From Hoyosella levis (GTDB taxonomy: Bacteria > Actinomycetota > Actinomycetes > Mycobacteriales > Mycobacteriaceae), in contig NZ_BQYM01000006.1 of assembly GCF_026008515.1 (NCBI RefSeq), positions 124,001-188,000 of the forward strand: a stretch of DNA of 64,000 nucleotides, in the 5' to 3' direction. The first letter of the stretch is position 1. Every line of letters starts with the position of its first letter. The position numbers and the translations under genes are program-made. This document shows, in pieces, positions 42,620-51,707 of the stretch. The notes beneath the pieces are model-generated. The model had not been told where the DNA came from, did not search any database, and saw only the letters and a program-made list of their open reading frames with translations.

Positions 42620-42988
42620 CTAGTGGCCGAAGCGACGCTCGTAGTCGGCGCGTTCCCTGTCCTTGCGCTCCTGCTCCCGCCGTGACATCAGGCCGGGATC
42701 GAGGTCATGGCTGATCAAGCGATGCCGCCGGTAGACGTAGGTCAAGGCGATGAGGAAGTAGACGTACGGGATGAGCAGCAGCATCATCATCGCGCCGATC
42801 ACCCATAGCGGTCCTGGAACGAGCAGGAACAGCGCGAGCAGCGGGAGCAGTGGCAGGAGGCCACGGATGAGGTAGCGGCGGGTCGCCCCCGGGCCGGTGA
42901 GGTCATGCTCGACCCAGTCATGCAGATGAGGGGGAAGGACACGGCCGAACGCGTAGCCGATCCGCTCCCGCGCGGTGGGCCGCGCCAT
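42620..42988 (-). CDS. DUF5313 family membrane protein
   Basis: A 122-residue protein with the DUF5313 pattern found in Mycobacteriales. The N-terminus is MARPTARERIGYAFGRVLPPHLHDWVEHDLTGPG-like and soluble. Two consecutive membrane helices follow (about 45-65 and 68-88), and a basic/acidic charged tail ends the protein (RREQERKDRERADYERRF). The ATG at 42988 is chosen because it begins the conserved segment. Function unknown. It follows the RraA-like gene on the same strand. Confidence 0.85.
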   Translation of the reverse strand: MARPTARERIGYAFGRVLPPHLHDWVEHDLTGPGATRRYLIRGLLPLLPLLALFLLVPGPLWVIGAMMMLLLIPYVYFLIALTYVYRRHRLISHDLDPGLMSRREQERKDRERADYERRFGH

Positions 42989-43098
42989 CGGCGTGACGAT
43001 TCCCGGGTCGCCCACAGGGGCAGGGTGGTCGCCCGGGGGAGGGGAGACGAACCGTGCCCGCCGCCCGCGATGATCCCGCCGCCCGTGATGATGGCGTG

Positions 43099-43581
43099 TC
43101 ACGGCGTCACGACGACCACGCCATCGTCGTCGCTGTAGACCACGTCGCCCGGATTGAAGGTCACTCCACCGATCGTGACCGGCACATCCCGGTCGCCCTC
43201 GTTGGTCTTGGTGGACTTCCGCGGGTTCGTGCCCAGCGCCTTGACGCCGATCTCCATGGTGCGCAGCATGGCCGAATCGCGGACCGCGCCGTTGATGATG
43301 ATCCCCGCCCAGCCATTGCCACGGCCTAGCTCCGCGATCACATCGCCGACGAGAGCGGTATGCACGCTCGCATCGCCATCGATCACCAGAACGCCACCGT
43401 TGCCCGGCTCGCCGAGCACGGACTTCAGCAGGGCGTTGTCCTGGAAGCACTTGACGGTGGACACGGGGCCGGAGAACTTCGTGCGGCCACCGAACTGGAT
43501 GAACTGGGTATCGCAGCTGCGAATGCCGGGGCCGATCTCATCGGCGAGATCGGCGGTCGAGGAGAATTCCACACTGCTCAC
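43099..43581 (-). CDS. RraA-like protein / HMG aldolase family
   Basis: A 160-residue RraA-type protein. The GTG at 43581 with GAAGGGA upstream gives the normal start and length. Conserved features are [19 protein letters not shown] and the GAVRDSA motif with R101 and D102, which in the family bind substrate and metal. Members are either regulators that inhibit RNase E or class II 4-hydroxy-4-methyl-2-oxoglutarate/oxaloacetate aldolases. Retention of the R-D pair favours aldolase or decarboxylase chemistry, but assignment from sequence alone is uncertain. Confidence 0.9.
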   Translation of the reverse strand: MSSVEFSSTADLADEIGPGIRSCDTQFIQFGGRTKFSGPVSTVKCFQDNALLKSVLGEPGNGGVLVIDGDASVHTALVGDVIAELGRGNGWAGIIINGAVRDSAMLRTMEIGVKALGTNPRKSTKTNEGDRDVPVTIGGVTFNPGDVVYSDDDGVVVVTP

Positions 43582-43744
43582 AAGAGCATCCCTTCGCGGT
43601 TGGGGCAGGACTATTCCCTCAACGGTAGTACAGCGCAGCGGTGCGTATCGCGTCGAGCGCGCCGTGCGGGGTCCGATTCCGGACATGGGCGGAGTAACCT
43701 GGAGTTGATCCGACAAATCCATCTCCGACCCAAGGAGAAAGTAG

Positions 43745-45298
43745 ATGCCTGCTCCGTCAGCCGAGACTTTCGCGCGCCTCGCGAAGCTCGTGGCGATTCC
43801 CGATGCTGCCAACCGGGAGACCCGTACGGTGACCGAGACGTTCACCGGTCGCGAGCTCGCGACGATCCCGGTCGGCACGGCCGAGGATGCTGTCGCTGCC
43901 GTCGAGCGTGCCCGCGCCGCGCAGAAGGAATGGGCCAAGGTCCCGGTCGCCGAGCGGGTCAAGATCTTCCACCGCTACCACGACCTCGTGCTCAGCCGTC
44001 GCGACACGCTGCTCGATCTCGCCCAGGCCGAGACCGGCAAGTCACGCGCCGCGGCCCTCGAGGAGGTCCTCGATATCGCGATGACCGCTCGCTACTACGC
44101 GCGCAATGCCACCAAGCTGCTCCAGAAGAAGAGCGTTCAGGGACTCTTCCCCGCATTGACGAAGACGTCCGTCAACTATCGCCCCAAGGGCGTGGTGGGG
44201 ATGATCACGCCGTGGAACTATCCGATGACTCTCGCCGTCTCGGACGCGATCCCGGCGATCATCGCTGGCAACGCCGTCGTGATCAAGCCGGATAGCCAGA
44301 CCCCCTACTGCGCGCTCGGCGTCGCTGAGCTGCTCTACGAGGCCGGCCTGCCCAAGGACCTGTTCGCGGTCGTCCCGGGGCCCGGCTCGGTGGTGGGCAC
44401 CGCGCTGGTCGAGACCACGGACTACATCATGTTCACCGGTTCCACGGCCACCGGCCGTCTCCTCGCGGAGCAGTGCGGTCGCCGGTTGATCGGATTCTCC
44501 GCCGAGCTGGGTGGCAAGAACCCGATGATCGTGACCAAGGGCGCGAACATCAACCACGTCACCGAGGCGGCGCTGCGCGCGTGCTTCTCCAACTCGGGCC
44601 AGTTGTGCATCTCGATCGAGCGCATCTATGTCGAGGAGGCCGTGGCGGATGACTTCGTCAAGACGTTCGGCGAGAAGGTCCGCAACCTCGAGCTCAGCAA
44701 TGACTACACCATCAGTTCGGCGATGGGCAGCCTGATCTCGGAGTCCCAGGTGCAGAACGTGCAGGCACACGTGGACGATGCGGTCGCGAAGGGCGCGACG
44801 GTCGTTGCTGGTGGCAAGGCTCGTCCGGATCTCGGACCTCTGTTCTTCGAGCCGACGGTGCTCGCGGGCGTCACCCCGGAGATGGATGTGTATCGCACAG
44901 AGACCTTCGGACCGCTTGTCTCGATCTATTCCGTCAAGGACGTCGAGGAAGCCATCGAGATGGCCAACGACACCGAGTACGGGCTGAATGCGAGCGTGTG
45001 GGCGTCGAGCGATAGCGAGGGGGAGAAGATCGCGGAGCGCATCAACTCCGGCACCGCGAACGTCAACGAGGGCTATGGCCCCGCCTGGGGCAGCCTGGGC
45101 GCACCGATGGGTGGCATGGGCGTCTCGGGCATGGGACGGCGCCACGGACCCGAGGGGCTGCTCAAGTACACCGAGCCGCAGACCGTCGCCGTCCAGCGCA
45201 TCCTGGATCTCGGCGGCCCGAGCTGGCTGGACTCGAAGTACTTCTCGCAGGCGCTGCCCTACGGCGTCAAGGCGATGAAGTTCATCCCGGGACGCTAG
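43745..45298 (+). CDS. gabD2: Succinate-semialdehyde dehydrogenase (NADP+) GabD2
   Basis: A 517-residue aldehyde dehydrogenase matching mycobacterial GabD2, beginning MPAPSAE and nearly the same length. The catalytic set is N158 (PWNYP), E254 in ELGGKNP and nucleophile C288 in SGQLCIS. The cofactor loop GSTATGR is present. It oxidises succinic semialdehyde to succinate, linked to the variant TCA cycle or GABA use. The start has AAGGAGA at good spacing. It ends with a 19-bp perfect hairpin terminator. Confidence 0.94.
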   Translation: MPAPSAETFARLAKLVAIPDAANRETRTVTETFTGRELATIPVGTAEDAVAAVERARAAQKEWAKVPVAERVKIFHRYHDLVLSRRDTLLDLAQAETGKSRAAALEEVLDIAMTARYYARNATKLLQKKSVQGLFPALTKTSVNYRPKGVVGMITPWNYPMTLAVSDAIPAIIAGNAVVIKPDSQTPYCALGVAELLYEAGLPKDLFAVVPGPGSVVGTALVETTDYIMFTGSTATGRLLAEQCGRRLIGFSAELGGKNPMIVTKGANINHVTEAALRACFSNSGQLCISIERIYVEEAVADDFVKTFGEKVRNLELSNDYTISSAMGSLISESQVQNVQAHVDDAVAKGATVVAGGKARPDLGPLFFEPTVLAGVTPEMDVYRTETFGPLVSIYSVKDVEEAIEMANDTEYGLNASVWASSDSEGEKIAERINSGTANVNEGYGPAWGSLGAPMGGMGVSGMGRRHGPEGLLKYTEPQTVAVQRILDLGGPSWLDSKYFSQALPYGVKAMKFIPGR

Positions 45299-45350
45299 AG
45301 CCAGGCCTCCTGGACCGGCGCGAGCCTGCCGGGTAGTCCCGCCCTAGCAG

Positions 45351-45390
45351 GACAATGGCCCCCTCCGCCAAGGCGGAGGGGGCCATTGTC
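45351..45390. terminator. Bidirectional terminator, 19-bp perfect stem
   Basis: GACAATGGCCCCCTCCGCC (45351-45369) pairs fully with GGCGGAGGGGGCCATTGTC (45372-45390) across a 2-nt loop. It sits between the convergent gabD2 and CsbD-like genes, so it can serve both strands. Confidence 0.85.
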
Positions 45391-45435
45391 GTTCAGTTCA
45401 CCGGGCGGGCACGTGGCCTGCCAGCAGTGCGTGGA

Positions 45436-45861
45436 TCAGCGATTGCGGATCGCCCGCACCAGGAAGAACAGCACGATCGCAGCAACGACGGCAGCGGCAG
45501 CGGCCCCTGCCTTGCGGGTGTCGGCCTCATCGAGCTCGGAGAGCGAATCGAACGTGGCGCGCCGCAGGTCAGCCACCTTGTCCTCGACCGAGGTGCGTGC
45601 TTCGGCAGCAGCAGCACGGCCACTGGTGACGGCCTCGCCAGTCTTCTCCTTCACCGAGGAGGACACCTCGTTGGCTCGTGCGGCAGCATCGTTGGCCTTG
45701 GCGCGCGCGACCTCGGCAGCGCTCTTCACGGATTCCTTGGCGTTCGCCGCAGCCTGCTGGGTCTGGCCCTCTGCCTTGAGCGAAGCATCACCGGCGACGG
45801 ATCCGGTGGCTTCCTTCGCTGCGCCTGCGATCTTGTTGGTGGTGTTCTCGGGGTCTGCCAT
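45436..45861 (-). CDS. CsbD-like stress protein with C-terminal membrane helix
   Basis: A 141-residue protein. The N-terminal segment ENTTNKIAGAAKEATGSVAGDASLKAEGQTQQ resembles the CsbD stress-protein motif (KIKGAAKEATGKVTGD...AEGK). A long Ala/Lys/Glu-rich helical stretch (about 40-105) and one C-terminal transmembrane helix (about 119-137) follow, ending RAIRNR. AAGGAG precedes the ATG at 45861. CsbD genes are usually under general-stress control. The fusion to a membrane anchor suggests an envelope-associated role, which is inference. Confidence 0.72.
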   Translation of the reverse strand: MADPENTTNKIAGAAKEATGSVAGDASLKAEGQTQQAAANAKESVKSAAEVARAKANDAAARANEVSSSVKEKTGEAVTSGRAAAAEARTSVEDKVADLRRATFDSLSELDEADTRKAGAAAAAVVAAIVLFFLVRAIRNR

Positions 45862-46006
45862 GCGTCGCTCCTTCACGGGACTGTTGTACAGTCCGTCATT
45901 GTGTTGGGTACCGGTGTGACTCGACTCTATCGCGTATTCAGCGTCGCCGTACCAGCAGATCGGCGATATTCCGGCGCCAGCGCGTGATCAATGCGTGATT
46001 GGCCGA

Positions 46007-47128
46007 TCAGTATTGGCTGGGAGAATTCCAGTCATCGTCATGCTCCCCGGTGCCATCGTCAGTGCCATGCTCACTGCCATCCTCTAGGTTCTCGTCGGCG
46101 CGTTCCGGCTCGCGGCCCGACCGCACTCCTAGCACGATCCCCGCGACCAGCGCGATGATCCCGGCCCCGCCGAGCAGCCAGGGCAACGGCAGGGGCCCGG
46201 TCTTGAGCTGCACGAGGTCCTTGTTGGCGGAGGCGTCGGCGACGCGGTTCTCCACTGTTGCGTCATTGAGCTCGGCGTCGTAGCTCAGGACCGTGAGGGC
46301 CTGGTCGTCGGGGGCTGTGCCGTAGTATTGGCGCAATTGCTCCTGCCCGTCGACGATCGTGCCGGTGACGGGCTCGACGAAGATGTCCCGGATGTTCGTG
46401 TAGTAGCGGTTCATGAACACGACCTCGTCGGCGCCCTCGCTGCCCTCTTCCGCGAGCCCCCAGGCGGACCGGGGCAATCCGAGCCTATTGGAAGCATCGC
46501 GGGTGGCGCGGTAAAGATCCACGGGCTCGATCTCGTGCCGGAAATGGAAGACATCGAGACCATTGATGGTCGTTTCCTCGACGAAGTCGATATCGAAAGT
46601 CTGGCGTGCCGTCAGGTCGAAATAGGGGTAGGACTGCTGCTGCACGTCGAACGGGAACTTGTACTGCAGCCCATCACGGGGCAGTTCCATCGGCGGGCCC
46701 TCGCGGGTGACCTGCAACGACGCCGGCGGATCATCCACGGGCATAGCGGTGACCCGGTCGATAGTCACCCGGTCGATGGTGGCGTTGAGCAAGCCACGCG
46801 CTCCCTGCTCGTCCGTGCGCGACAAGGTGAAGCCAGCTTGCAGGGTCACGAGTTCCTCGCCCGACGGCTCCTCCACCGTCGTGTGGCGCTGCGCGCGCAC
46901 GGGGACGTCCGACTCGACGGCATCGGGATCGCCACCGAGGAACCGGGCCGAGTTCAGGATCGACGCCGTTCCCTCCGAGATCGTGGTGATCTCCAGATCG
47001 AGCGGTGTCTTCTTCAGCTTTGGCACGGCATACAGCGGCAGCAGCAAGGCAGTGACGAGCAGGAGCGTCCCGAGCCCCACGAGCACGACCGCCGTGACGC
47101 GCCGCGAGCCTTGCGATGCTGATGCCAT
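46007..47128 (-). CDS. DUF3068 family (PorA-like) envelope protein
   Basis: A 373-residue protein of the DUF3068/PorA family, largely restricted to mycolic-acid bacteria. It has an N-terminal membrane helix (about 11-33), a large extracytoplasmic beta-rich domain, and a second helix near 320-340. A short acidic cytoplasmic tail ends it (EHGTDDGTGEHDDDWNSPSQY in type). Members are described as porin-like or surface-associated proteins. Actual pore activity here is not shown by sequence. Confidence 0.87.
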   Translation of the reverse strand: MASASQGSRRVTAVVLVGLGTLLLVTALLLPLYAVPKLKKTPLDLEITTISEGTASILNSARFLGGDPDAVESDVPVRAQRHTTVEEPSGEELVTLQAGFTLSRTDEQGARGLLNATIDRVTIDRVTAMPVDDPPASLQVTREGPPMELPRDGLQYKFPFDVQQQSYPYFDLTARQTFDIDFVEETTINGLDVFHFRHEIEPVDLYRATRDASNRLGLPRSAWGLAEEGSEGADEVVFMNRYYTNIRDIFVEPVTGTIVDGQEQLRQYYGTAPDDQALTVLSYDAELNDATVENRVADASANKDLVQLKTGPLPLPWLLGGAGIIALVAGIVLGVRSGREPERADENLEDGSEHGTDDGTGEHDDDWNSPSQY

Positions 47129-47273
47129 GAACTGTCCTTACATCGTCCCGGAAATGCTGGACCGGTTTCCGCGCGGCCAAGGCACGCCGGTCCGGCCAGG
47201 TGGAGCCTGGTAACTCGACGATAACAGCCAGCAACAGTCCAGCGATGCCAAGGCAGCACCTCACGCCGGCGAT

Positions 47274-48266
47274 TCACGGCATATCGCCCATCAAGGGGAC
47301 CGGTGTGGCCGCGAGGGCCGCCGCGATTCCAAGGGCCACAGCCATGACGACTGCCTCGATTACCGATCGGCGCAACGACCTGCTGGCCTCGTGCTGGTGC
47401 GCGCGTGCTGCTCCGACCCAGTTCGCGCGAGCCCGCCAGCCCAGCCCCAAGAGGACAATCAGCAGCGCGGTCTTGGCGAGCAGGATCCGGCCATAGCCCG
47501 TCCCCGGCAGCGCCGCGGGTCCAGGCAGGACCAGCGCTGCCGCGGCCACTCCACTGGCGGCGAGAGCGAGAACGCACCACCAAGCCAGCCGCGAGAATGC
47601 GGGGAGCGCATGGGACCATTCGGATCGGGAGCGCGCGGTCAGAGCGATCGCCACTAGCCCGCCGCACCACGAGCCCGCCGCCAGGACATGCACCGCCACG
47701 AGAAGCCCGCTTGCTGAGCTGTGCATGGCATGTCCTGAAAGGGGGCCGCACACCAGCGCGAGAGCCGCGATCGCGCACGCGGGAGCATCCCAGGAACCGG
47801 CGGTGCCCCGCTGAGCGAGGATTGCCATCCCGGCGATCAACAGCGTGCAGGCGAGCACTACGAGGGAGACCTGGCCCGCCGAGATGCCCACTGCATACTC
47901 GCCAAGCTGTGCCAGGCTCAATCCGAGCACCGGCACCCCGAGCAGGTCCGCCGCGCTCGCCACGGCTTGCGCGGCAGCGAGGACCATCCAGGCCAGCGCG
48001 ACCACGAGAAGCATGCGCCACTGCCTCTCGTGCAGGCTGGCCGCGCGTGCCTTGCCGCGACCCGGCCCGCCGCTCGAGCGATGCAGGAAACCCACGGCGG
48101 CCAGGCCGAGCGTGGCCACCCCGGCTCCGAGCGCGGCGGCGCGGGTACCGACCGCCAGCACGGCGGGATCGGCCGGAGCGAGCAGCAGGGCCAGGCAGGC
48201 ACCCGATACGGTGGCCGCGGCGAGCCCCGCGAGCAGTGGCGCTGCCCGCGCGGGAGCGGGTGTCAC
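47274..48266 (-). CDS. Copper resistance protein CopD-family membrane protein
   Basis: A 330-residue polytopic protein with about eight membrane helices. The C-terminal half has the CopD domain pattern, with HVLAAGSWCGGLVAI, a conserved SGVAAA helix and a TGYGRILLAKTALLIVLL segment that is diagnostic for CopD. It is 17 bp downstream of the CopC gene on the same strand. The pair is normally involved in periplasmic copper binding and import. GTG start. The extreme Ala content is usual for such proteins in high-GC genomes. Confidence 0.87.
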   Translation of the reverse strand: MTPAPARAAPLLAGLAAATVSGACLALLLAPADPAVLAVGTRAAALGAGVATLGLAAVGFLHRSSGGPGRGKARAASLHERQWRMLLVVALAWMVLAAAQAVASAADLLGVPVLGLSLAQLGEYAVGISAGQVSLVVLACTLLIAGMAILAQRGTAGSWDAPACAIAALALVCGPLSGHAMHSSASGLLVAVHVLAAGSWCGGLVAIALTARSRSEWSHALPAFSRLAWWCVLALAASGVAAAALVLPGPAALPGTGYGRILLAKTALLIVLLGLGWRARANWVGAARAHQHEASRSLRRSVIEAVVMAVALGIAAALAATPVPLMGDMP

Positions 48267-48283
48267 CGAAGCGTCATGGGGGG

Positions 48284-48910
48284 TCAGCGCCGCCGTGTCA
48301 TCGAGACCACCGTGACCCCGACTCCGATGAGCAGCACGATGATCGCCCCGATCAGGAATGGCCAGACGGGCATGGAGGAATCATCAGCATCGGGGTCGCC
48401 ACTGTCGGGCAATCCGCTCGAGGCATCGCTGTCCTGCGCCGGCTCCGAGGATCCTGCCCCGGTGCCGTCGCCGGTGCTGTCGCTGTCGCCAGAACTGTCG
48501 CCAGAGCTGTTGCCGGAGCCGTTGCCGGTGAACGTGAACTCGACAGTGCCGCTCACAGGGTGGCTATCGGCGGAAATGACGCGGTAGGCGATCGTGTAGG
48601 TGCCGGAAGGCCCGAGATCGCGCACGGAGACGAATGCCGAGGATCCCTCGACCCGCACATCATCGAGCGACCACCGCGCTCCTTCCGGGCCCGTGACCGT
48701 GACCGCGGCGAACGCCTCCTGAAGCGGCTCATTGAACGTCACCCGCACTTGCTCGGGCGAGGCATCAAGGCTCGCGCCGGAAGCAGGATCGGACTCGACC
48801 AGCGCGGCATGGGCGGAGGCGGCCGCCGGCATGACCACGCCTAAGCACAGCAGCGCAGCGAGCATCGCGCCGACGGCGCGCAGCGAGAGAGCGGAACGGG
48901 TGGAATGCAT
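48284..48910 (-). CDS. copC: Copper-binding protein CopC with C-terminal anchor
   Basis: A 208-residue secreted CopC-domain protein. A signal peptide (about 1-33, ending AAASA) leaves mature N-terminal His34 in HAALVESDPASGA, the family's copper(II) ligand. The immunoglobulin-like CopC domain runs to about residue 130, ending YRVISADSHPVSGTVEFTF with the second His ligand. A Ser/Gly/Asp-rich spacer and a C-terminal membrane helix (about 180-201) anchor it outside. A GAAGGA site precedes the ATG at 48910. Operon partner of the CopD gene. Confidence 0.9.
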   Translation of the reverse strand: MHSTRSALSLRAVGAMLAALLCLGVVMPAAASAHAALVESDPASGASLDASPEQVRVTFNEPLQEAFAAVTVTGPEGARWSLDDVRVEGSSAFVSVRDLGPSGTYTIAYRVISADSHPVSGTVEFTFTGNGSGNSSGDSSGDSDSTGDGTGAGSSEPAQDSDASSGLPDSGDPDADDSSMPVWPFLIGAIIVLLIGVGVTVVSMTRRR

Positions 48911-49053
48911 CGGATCCTTCCCTGGAGAACCATGTGGCACCGTGCCCCGCGGCGGGGCCAGGCAAGCAAGGCGCAAGCTCAATCCTGGTTACCACGCCGC
49001 AGGGTGGCGCGCCACGTCACAGCCCTGGAGAAGGTGGCAACGCGCGGGAAGTA

Positions 49054-49728
49054 CTACCGGACGCCTAGCCGGGCAAGCAGGTCCGCCTCGATACCGTCGA
49101 GCTCGGTAGCGATGGCCTGGTGAGCTGCTCGACGGCGGGCAGGAGCCATCCGCTCGGCGGCCCGCACGGCGGTATTCAGCTCATCGAGCCGCGTCTTGAT
49201 GGCCCCGGTGAACTGCTTGACCTCAGCGTTCTTGGGATCACGCTCATGGACTTCCCGCGTAGAGGCTTCGGCGCCAGAGATCCGGGCGCCAAGCTTCGCG
49301 CCGTAGCCGGTGAACTTGCCGAGCTCCTCCACCGGAACCCCGTAGTTGCGAGCACGACGGGTGTCGAGATAGCCGCGGGCCGTGGTCACGCCGCGATACA
49401 CCACGGGAACGAGGACGGGAGCGAGGATCCTGGTCACGCCCACCATCCGCTTGGCACGGTTCACCGTCAGCTTCCCTTCCGCAGCAGCCCTGGCATTCTG
49501 CTCGGCGATCTTGAGATCATTCTCGGAAACCTTCATCTGGGCCTTTTCGGCGCGCTTGCGCGCCTTGTCATCCTGCTTGGCCAGCTTGCGCTCGAGCTTC
49601 ATGGCCCGTGCGGAGTTGCGGGAATCATTGCGCGCGGCCAGCCGTGCCTCGGTCTTGGCCTTGGCCTTGAGAGCCTTGGCCTCCGCCTTGCGTGTTGCGC
49701 GACTGGGTTTCTTGCTGAACAAACCCAT
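49054..49728 (-). CDS. DUF6474 family protein
   Basis: A 224-residue protein with a very basic N-terminal half (Lys/Arg/Ala repeats, about 5-75, likely helical). A hydrophobic segment (ITRILAPVLVPVVYRGVTTARG-like, near 95-115) and a helical C-terminal domain containing RNYGVPVEELGKFTGYGAKLGARI-type sequence follow. This fits DUF6474, found in mycolic-acid actinobacteria. GAGGAAA precedes the ATG at 49728. It is divergent from the RecB-like nuclease gene. Function unknown. Confidence 0.8.
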   Translation of the reverse strand: MGLFSKKPSRATRKAEAKALKAKAKTEARLAARNDSRNSARAMKLERKLAKQDDKARKRAEKAQMKVSENDLKIAEQNARAAAEGKLTVNRAKRMVGVTRILAPVLVPVVYRGVTTARGYLDTRRARNYGVPVEELGKFTGYGAKLGARISGAEASTREVHERDPKNAEVKQFTGAIKTRLDELNTAVRAAERMAPARRRAAHQAIATELDGIEADLLARLGVR

Positions 49729-49831
49729 TCGAGTTTCCTCCCTCATGGCGGCGTGATCCGTGGTGCTCGCCGGTGGACGATCAGTGACCATATTCGCTTC
49801 TACCCTAGGACAGGGAATAGGGTTCGTCATC

Positions 49832-51508
49832 GTGAACCCGCAGTCTGGTGTCCGCGTCCTGCTTGATGCGAGTGTTGTTTCCCGATGCCGCCACCGAGTA
49901 CACCTTGACGCCACCGCTGCTCGTGCGGGAATGAACGAATTCGCTCGGCGCCCGGTGCCAGCAGGGGCCGTTCAGCGGCGGGAGGCCGCCGCGCTGCACC
50001 GGCGAGCCGTTCGCGAGATGATGGCTGCCCATCATCACCAGGGCTGGACCACCATCGATCCTGATCAATCGATGCGCGATCGCGCCAGCGACACCCTCGC
50101 CGCATGCGAGGCAGGCTTCCACTGGATCTGGGGCGCCGTGCTGCCCGTCGACGAGAATGGTCGCCGTGGCGCGGCCGAACTGCTGGTCAGGGATGACAGC
50201 GGCACGGGATACATCCCCATCATCGTCGTCAACCACAAGGTCACCGACCCTGGTCGTGGCGCGATGACCTCACCGGTTACCGGGTTCGATCCGCGACCTG
50301 ACCCCCGCCGCAGGATCCGCAGCCAGCCTCGCGACCCGTTCCGGCTCGCGCACCTGTACCGCATCCTCGAATCACTCGGGCTCGCCGCGCCACGCGCGGT
50401 CGGTGGAGTCATCGGCTACGAGGCGGACTGCATCCTCGTCCACGATCTCGCCCGCGAGTCCCCCGGATACGGCCGCAGCGTGCTGGCCGAGTACGACCTG
50501 CGGCTCGCCGATCGCCGCGAAATCGTCACCGGACAGGCCCCCACCTCCCCGGACCGCGTGGGGGAATGCAAGATGTGCGAGTGGTGGCCGCACTGCAAGA
50601 CCGAGCTCGAGGAGCACCACGACGTCTCACTCGTGGTCAACGGCGCTCAGGCCACGATCCTGCGCGAGGGGGGCATCCGCACCGTCGATGAGCTCGCTAG
50701 CACGCGCGCGAGCACGCCCGTGGCATGGCATGGAGTGCCGTTCGAGCATGTCCAGGTATTCGCCCGGGCCTGGCTTCATGAGGTCCCGCTGATCAGGATG
50801 GTCGAGCGGCCACAGGTCCAGCGCGCGGACATCGAGGTAGATATCGACATGGAGAGCTACCAGGACCACGGTGCCTACCTCTGGGGAACGTTGCTCACCG
50901 AGCAGGGGAGCGAACCACGCTACCGGCCATTCGTCACCTGGGAGCCGCTGCCCACCCGCGATGAGGGCCGCATCTTCGCGGAGTTCTGGGACTGGCTGAC
51001 CGGCATCCGGCGCGATGCCGCGCAGCGAGGCCTGACGTTCGCGGCCTACTGCTACTCCAAGAACGCCGAGAACCGCTGGCTGCTGGAATCCGCGCAGCGC
51101 TTCCGCGGCATGAACGGCATGCCCTCGGTCGCGGAGGTCACCCGCTTCATCGAGTCCGACGAATGGGTCGACATGCTCGACGCCGTGCAGGAGCAATTCC
51201 TGTGCCCGCACGGCCGAGGCCTGAAGAAGGTTGCCCCCGTCGCGGGATTCACCTGGCACGACGCGGAGGCCAGCGGCGAGGCATCGATGAGCTGGTACCG
51301 CGATGCCGTTGCCTTCGAGGGCGGCTCTCCGGAGCTTTCCCAGCAGCAACGAATCCTGCGCTACAACGAGGACGATGTCTGGGCCACGCGCGTGCTGCGG
51401 GAGTGGATGGACTCGCCCCGCGTGCTGGAGGTACCCACGCAGGAAGAGCTCAACGAGCGGTACCGCGCCGAGCTCGGCGACGACGACGTGCGGGATCAGT
51501 CCGGATAG
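49832..51508 (+). CDS. RecB-like / RNase H-like nuclease (TM0106 type) with Fe-S cysteine staple
   Basis: A 558-residue two-domain protein. The N-terminal RecB-type domain has an early Cys19 and a late cluster C246-x2-C249-x5-C255, the one-plus-three cysteine spacing that holds a 4Fe-4S cluster in Cas4/AddB nucleases. The active-site region reads AELLVR...IIVVNHK, with E116 and K136 kept but Asn where the usual acidic residue stands. The C-terminal domain has RNase H-like features: VDIDMES and, at the end, RYNEDDVWATRVL. GTG at 49832 chosen; earlier in-frame starts exist. Substrate and pathway are unknown. Confidence 0.82.
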   Translation: MNPQSGVRVLLDASVVSRCRHRVHLDATAARAGMNEFARRPVPAGAVQRREAAALHRRAVREMMAAHHHQGWTTIDPDQSMRDRASDTLAACEAGFHWIWGAVLPVDENGRRGAAELLVRDDSGTGYIPIIVVNHKVTDPGRGAMTSPVTGFDPRPDPRRRIRSQPRDPFRLAHLYRILESLGLAAPRAVGGVIGYEADCILVHDLARESPGYGRSVLAEYDLRLADRREIVTGQAPTSPDRVGECKMCEWWPHCKTELEEHHDVSLVVNGAQATILREGGIRTVDELASTRASTPVAWHGVPFEHVQVFARAWLHEVPLIRMVERPQVQRADIEVDIDMESYQDHGAYLWGTLLTEQGSEPRYRPFVTWEPLPTRDEGRIFAEFWDWLTGIRRDAAQRGLTFAAYCYSKNAENRWLLESAQRFRGMNGMPSVAEVTRFIESDEWVDMLDAVQEQFLCPHGRGLKKVAPVAGFTWHDAEASGEASMSWYRDAVAFEGGSPELSQQQRILRYNEDDVWATRVLREWMDSPRVLEVPTQEELNERYRAELGDDDVRDQSG

Positions 51509-51532
51509 GTGCCGCGGACCAGGCGGTGCCGC

Positions 51533-51618
51533 GTCCCCGCCACCGCAAACGCGATAGAAGCGGCGAAAATCCCAGGTCAGCTTCTATCGCGTTTGACGGT
51601 TTCCGGTGCTTTTGCCGC
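51533..51618 (+). repeat. Palindromic element copy B
   Basis: An 86-bp element with arms at 51546-51561 and 51580-51595 (16-bp perfect stem CAAACGCGATAGAAGC) and an 18-nt loop, followed by ACGGTTTCCGGTGCTTTTGCC. Copy C differs at one base. It lies between the convergent nuclease and alpha/beta-hydrolase genes. Three 18-bp GCCGCCGAGGAG-type tandem units follow at 51624-51677, the last degenerate. Confidence 0.9.
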
Positions 51619-51707
51619 GCACCGCCGCCGAGGAGACTCAAGCCGCCGAGGAGACACGAGCCGGCCGGGAGTCCCGGGCGCTACCAGCTCGCTGCCGCGA
51701 GGAGCGG

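Noticed and set aside
41106-42623. 505-codon plus-strand frame over the lactate-oxidase-family gene
   Set aside because: It lies opposite a gene with intact FMN and catalytic motifs and shows no motifs of its own.
47405-48844. 479-codon plus-strand frame over copC/copD
   Set aside because: Arg/Pro/Ala-rich shadow translation; the minus-strand CopC and CopD features are specific.
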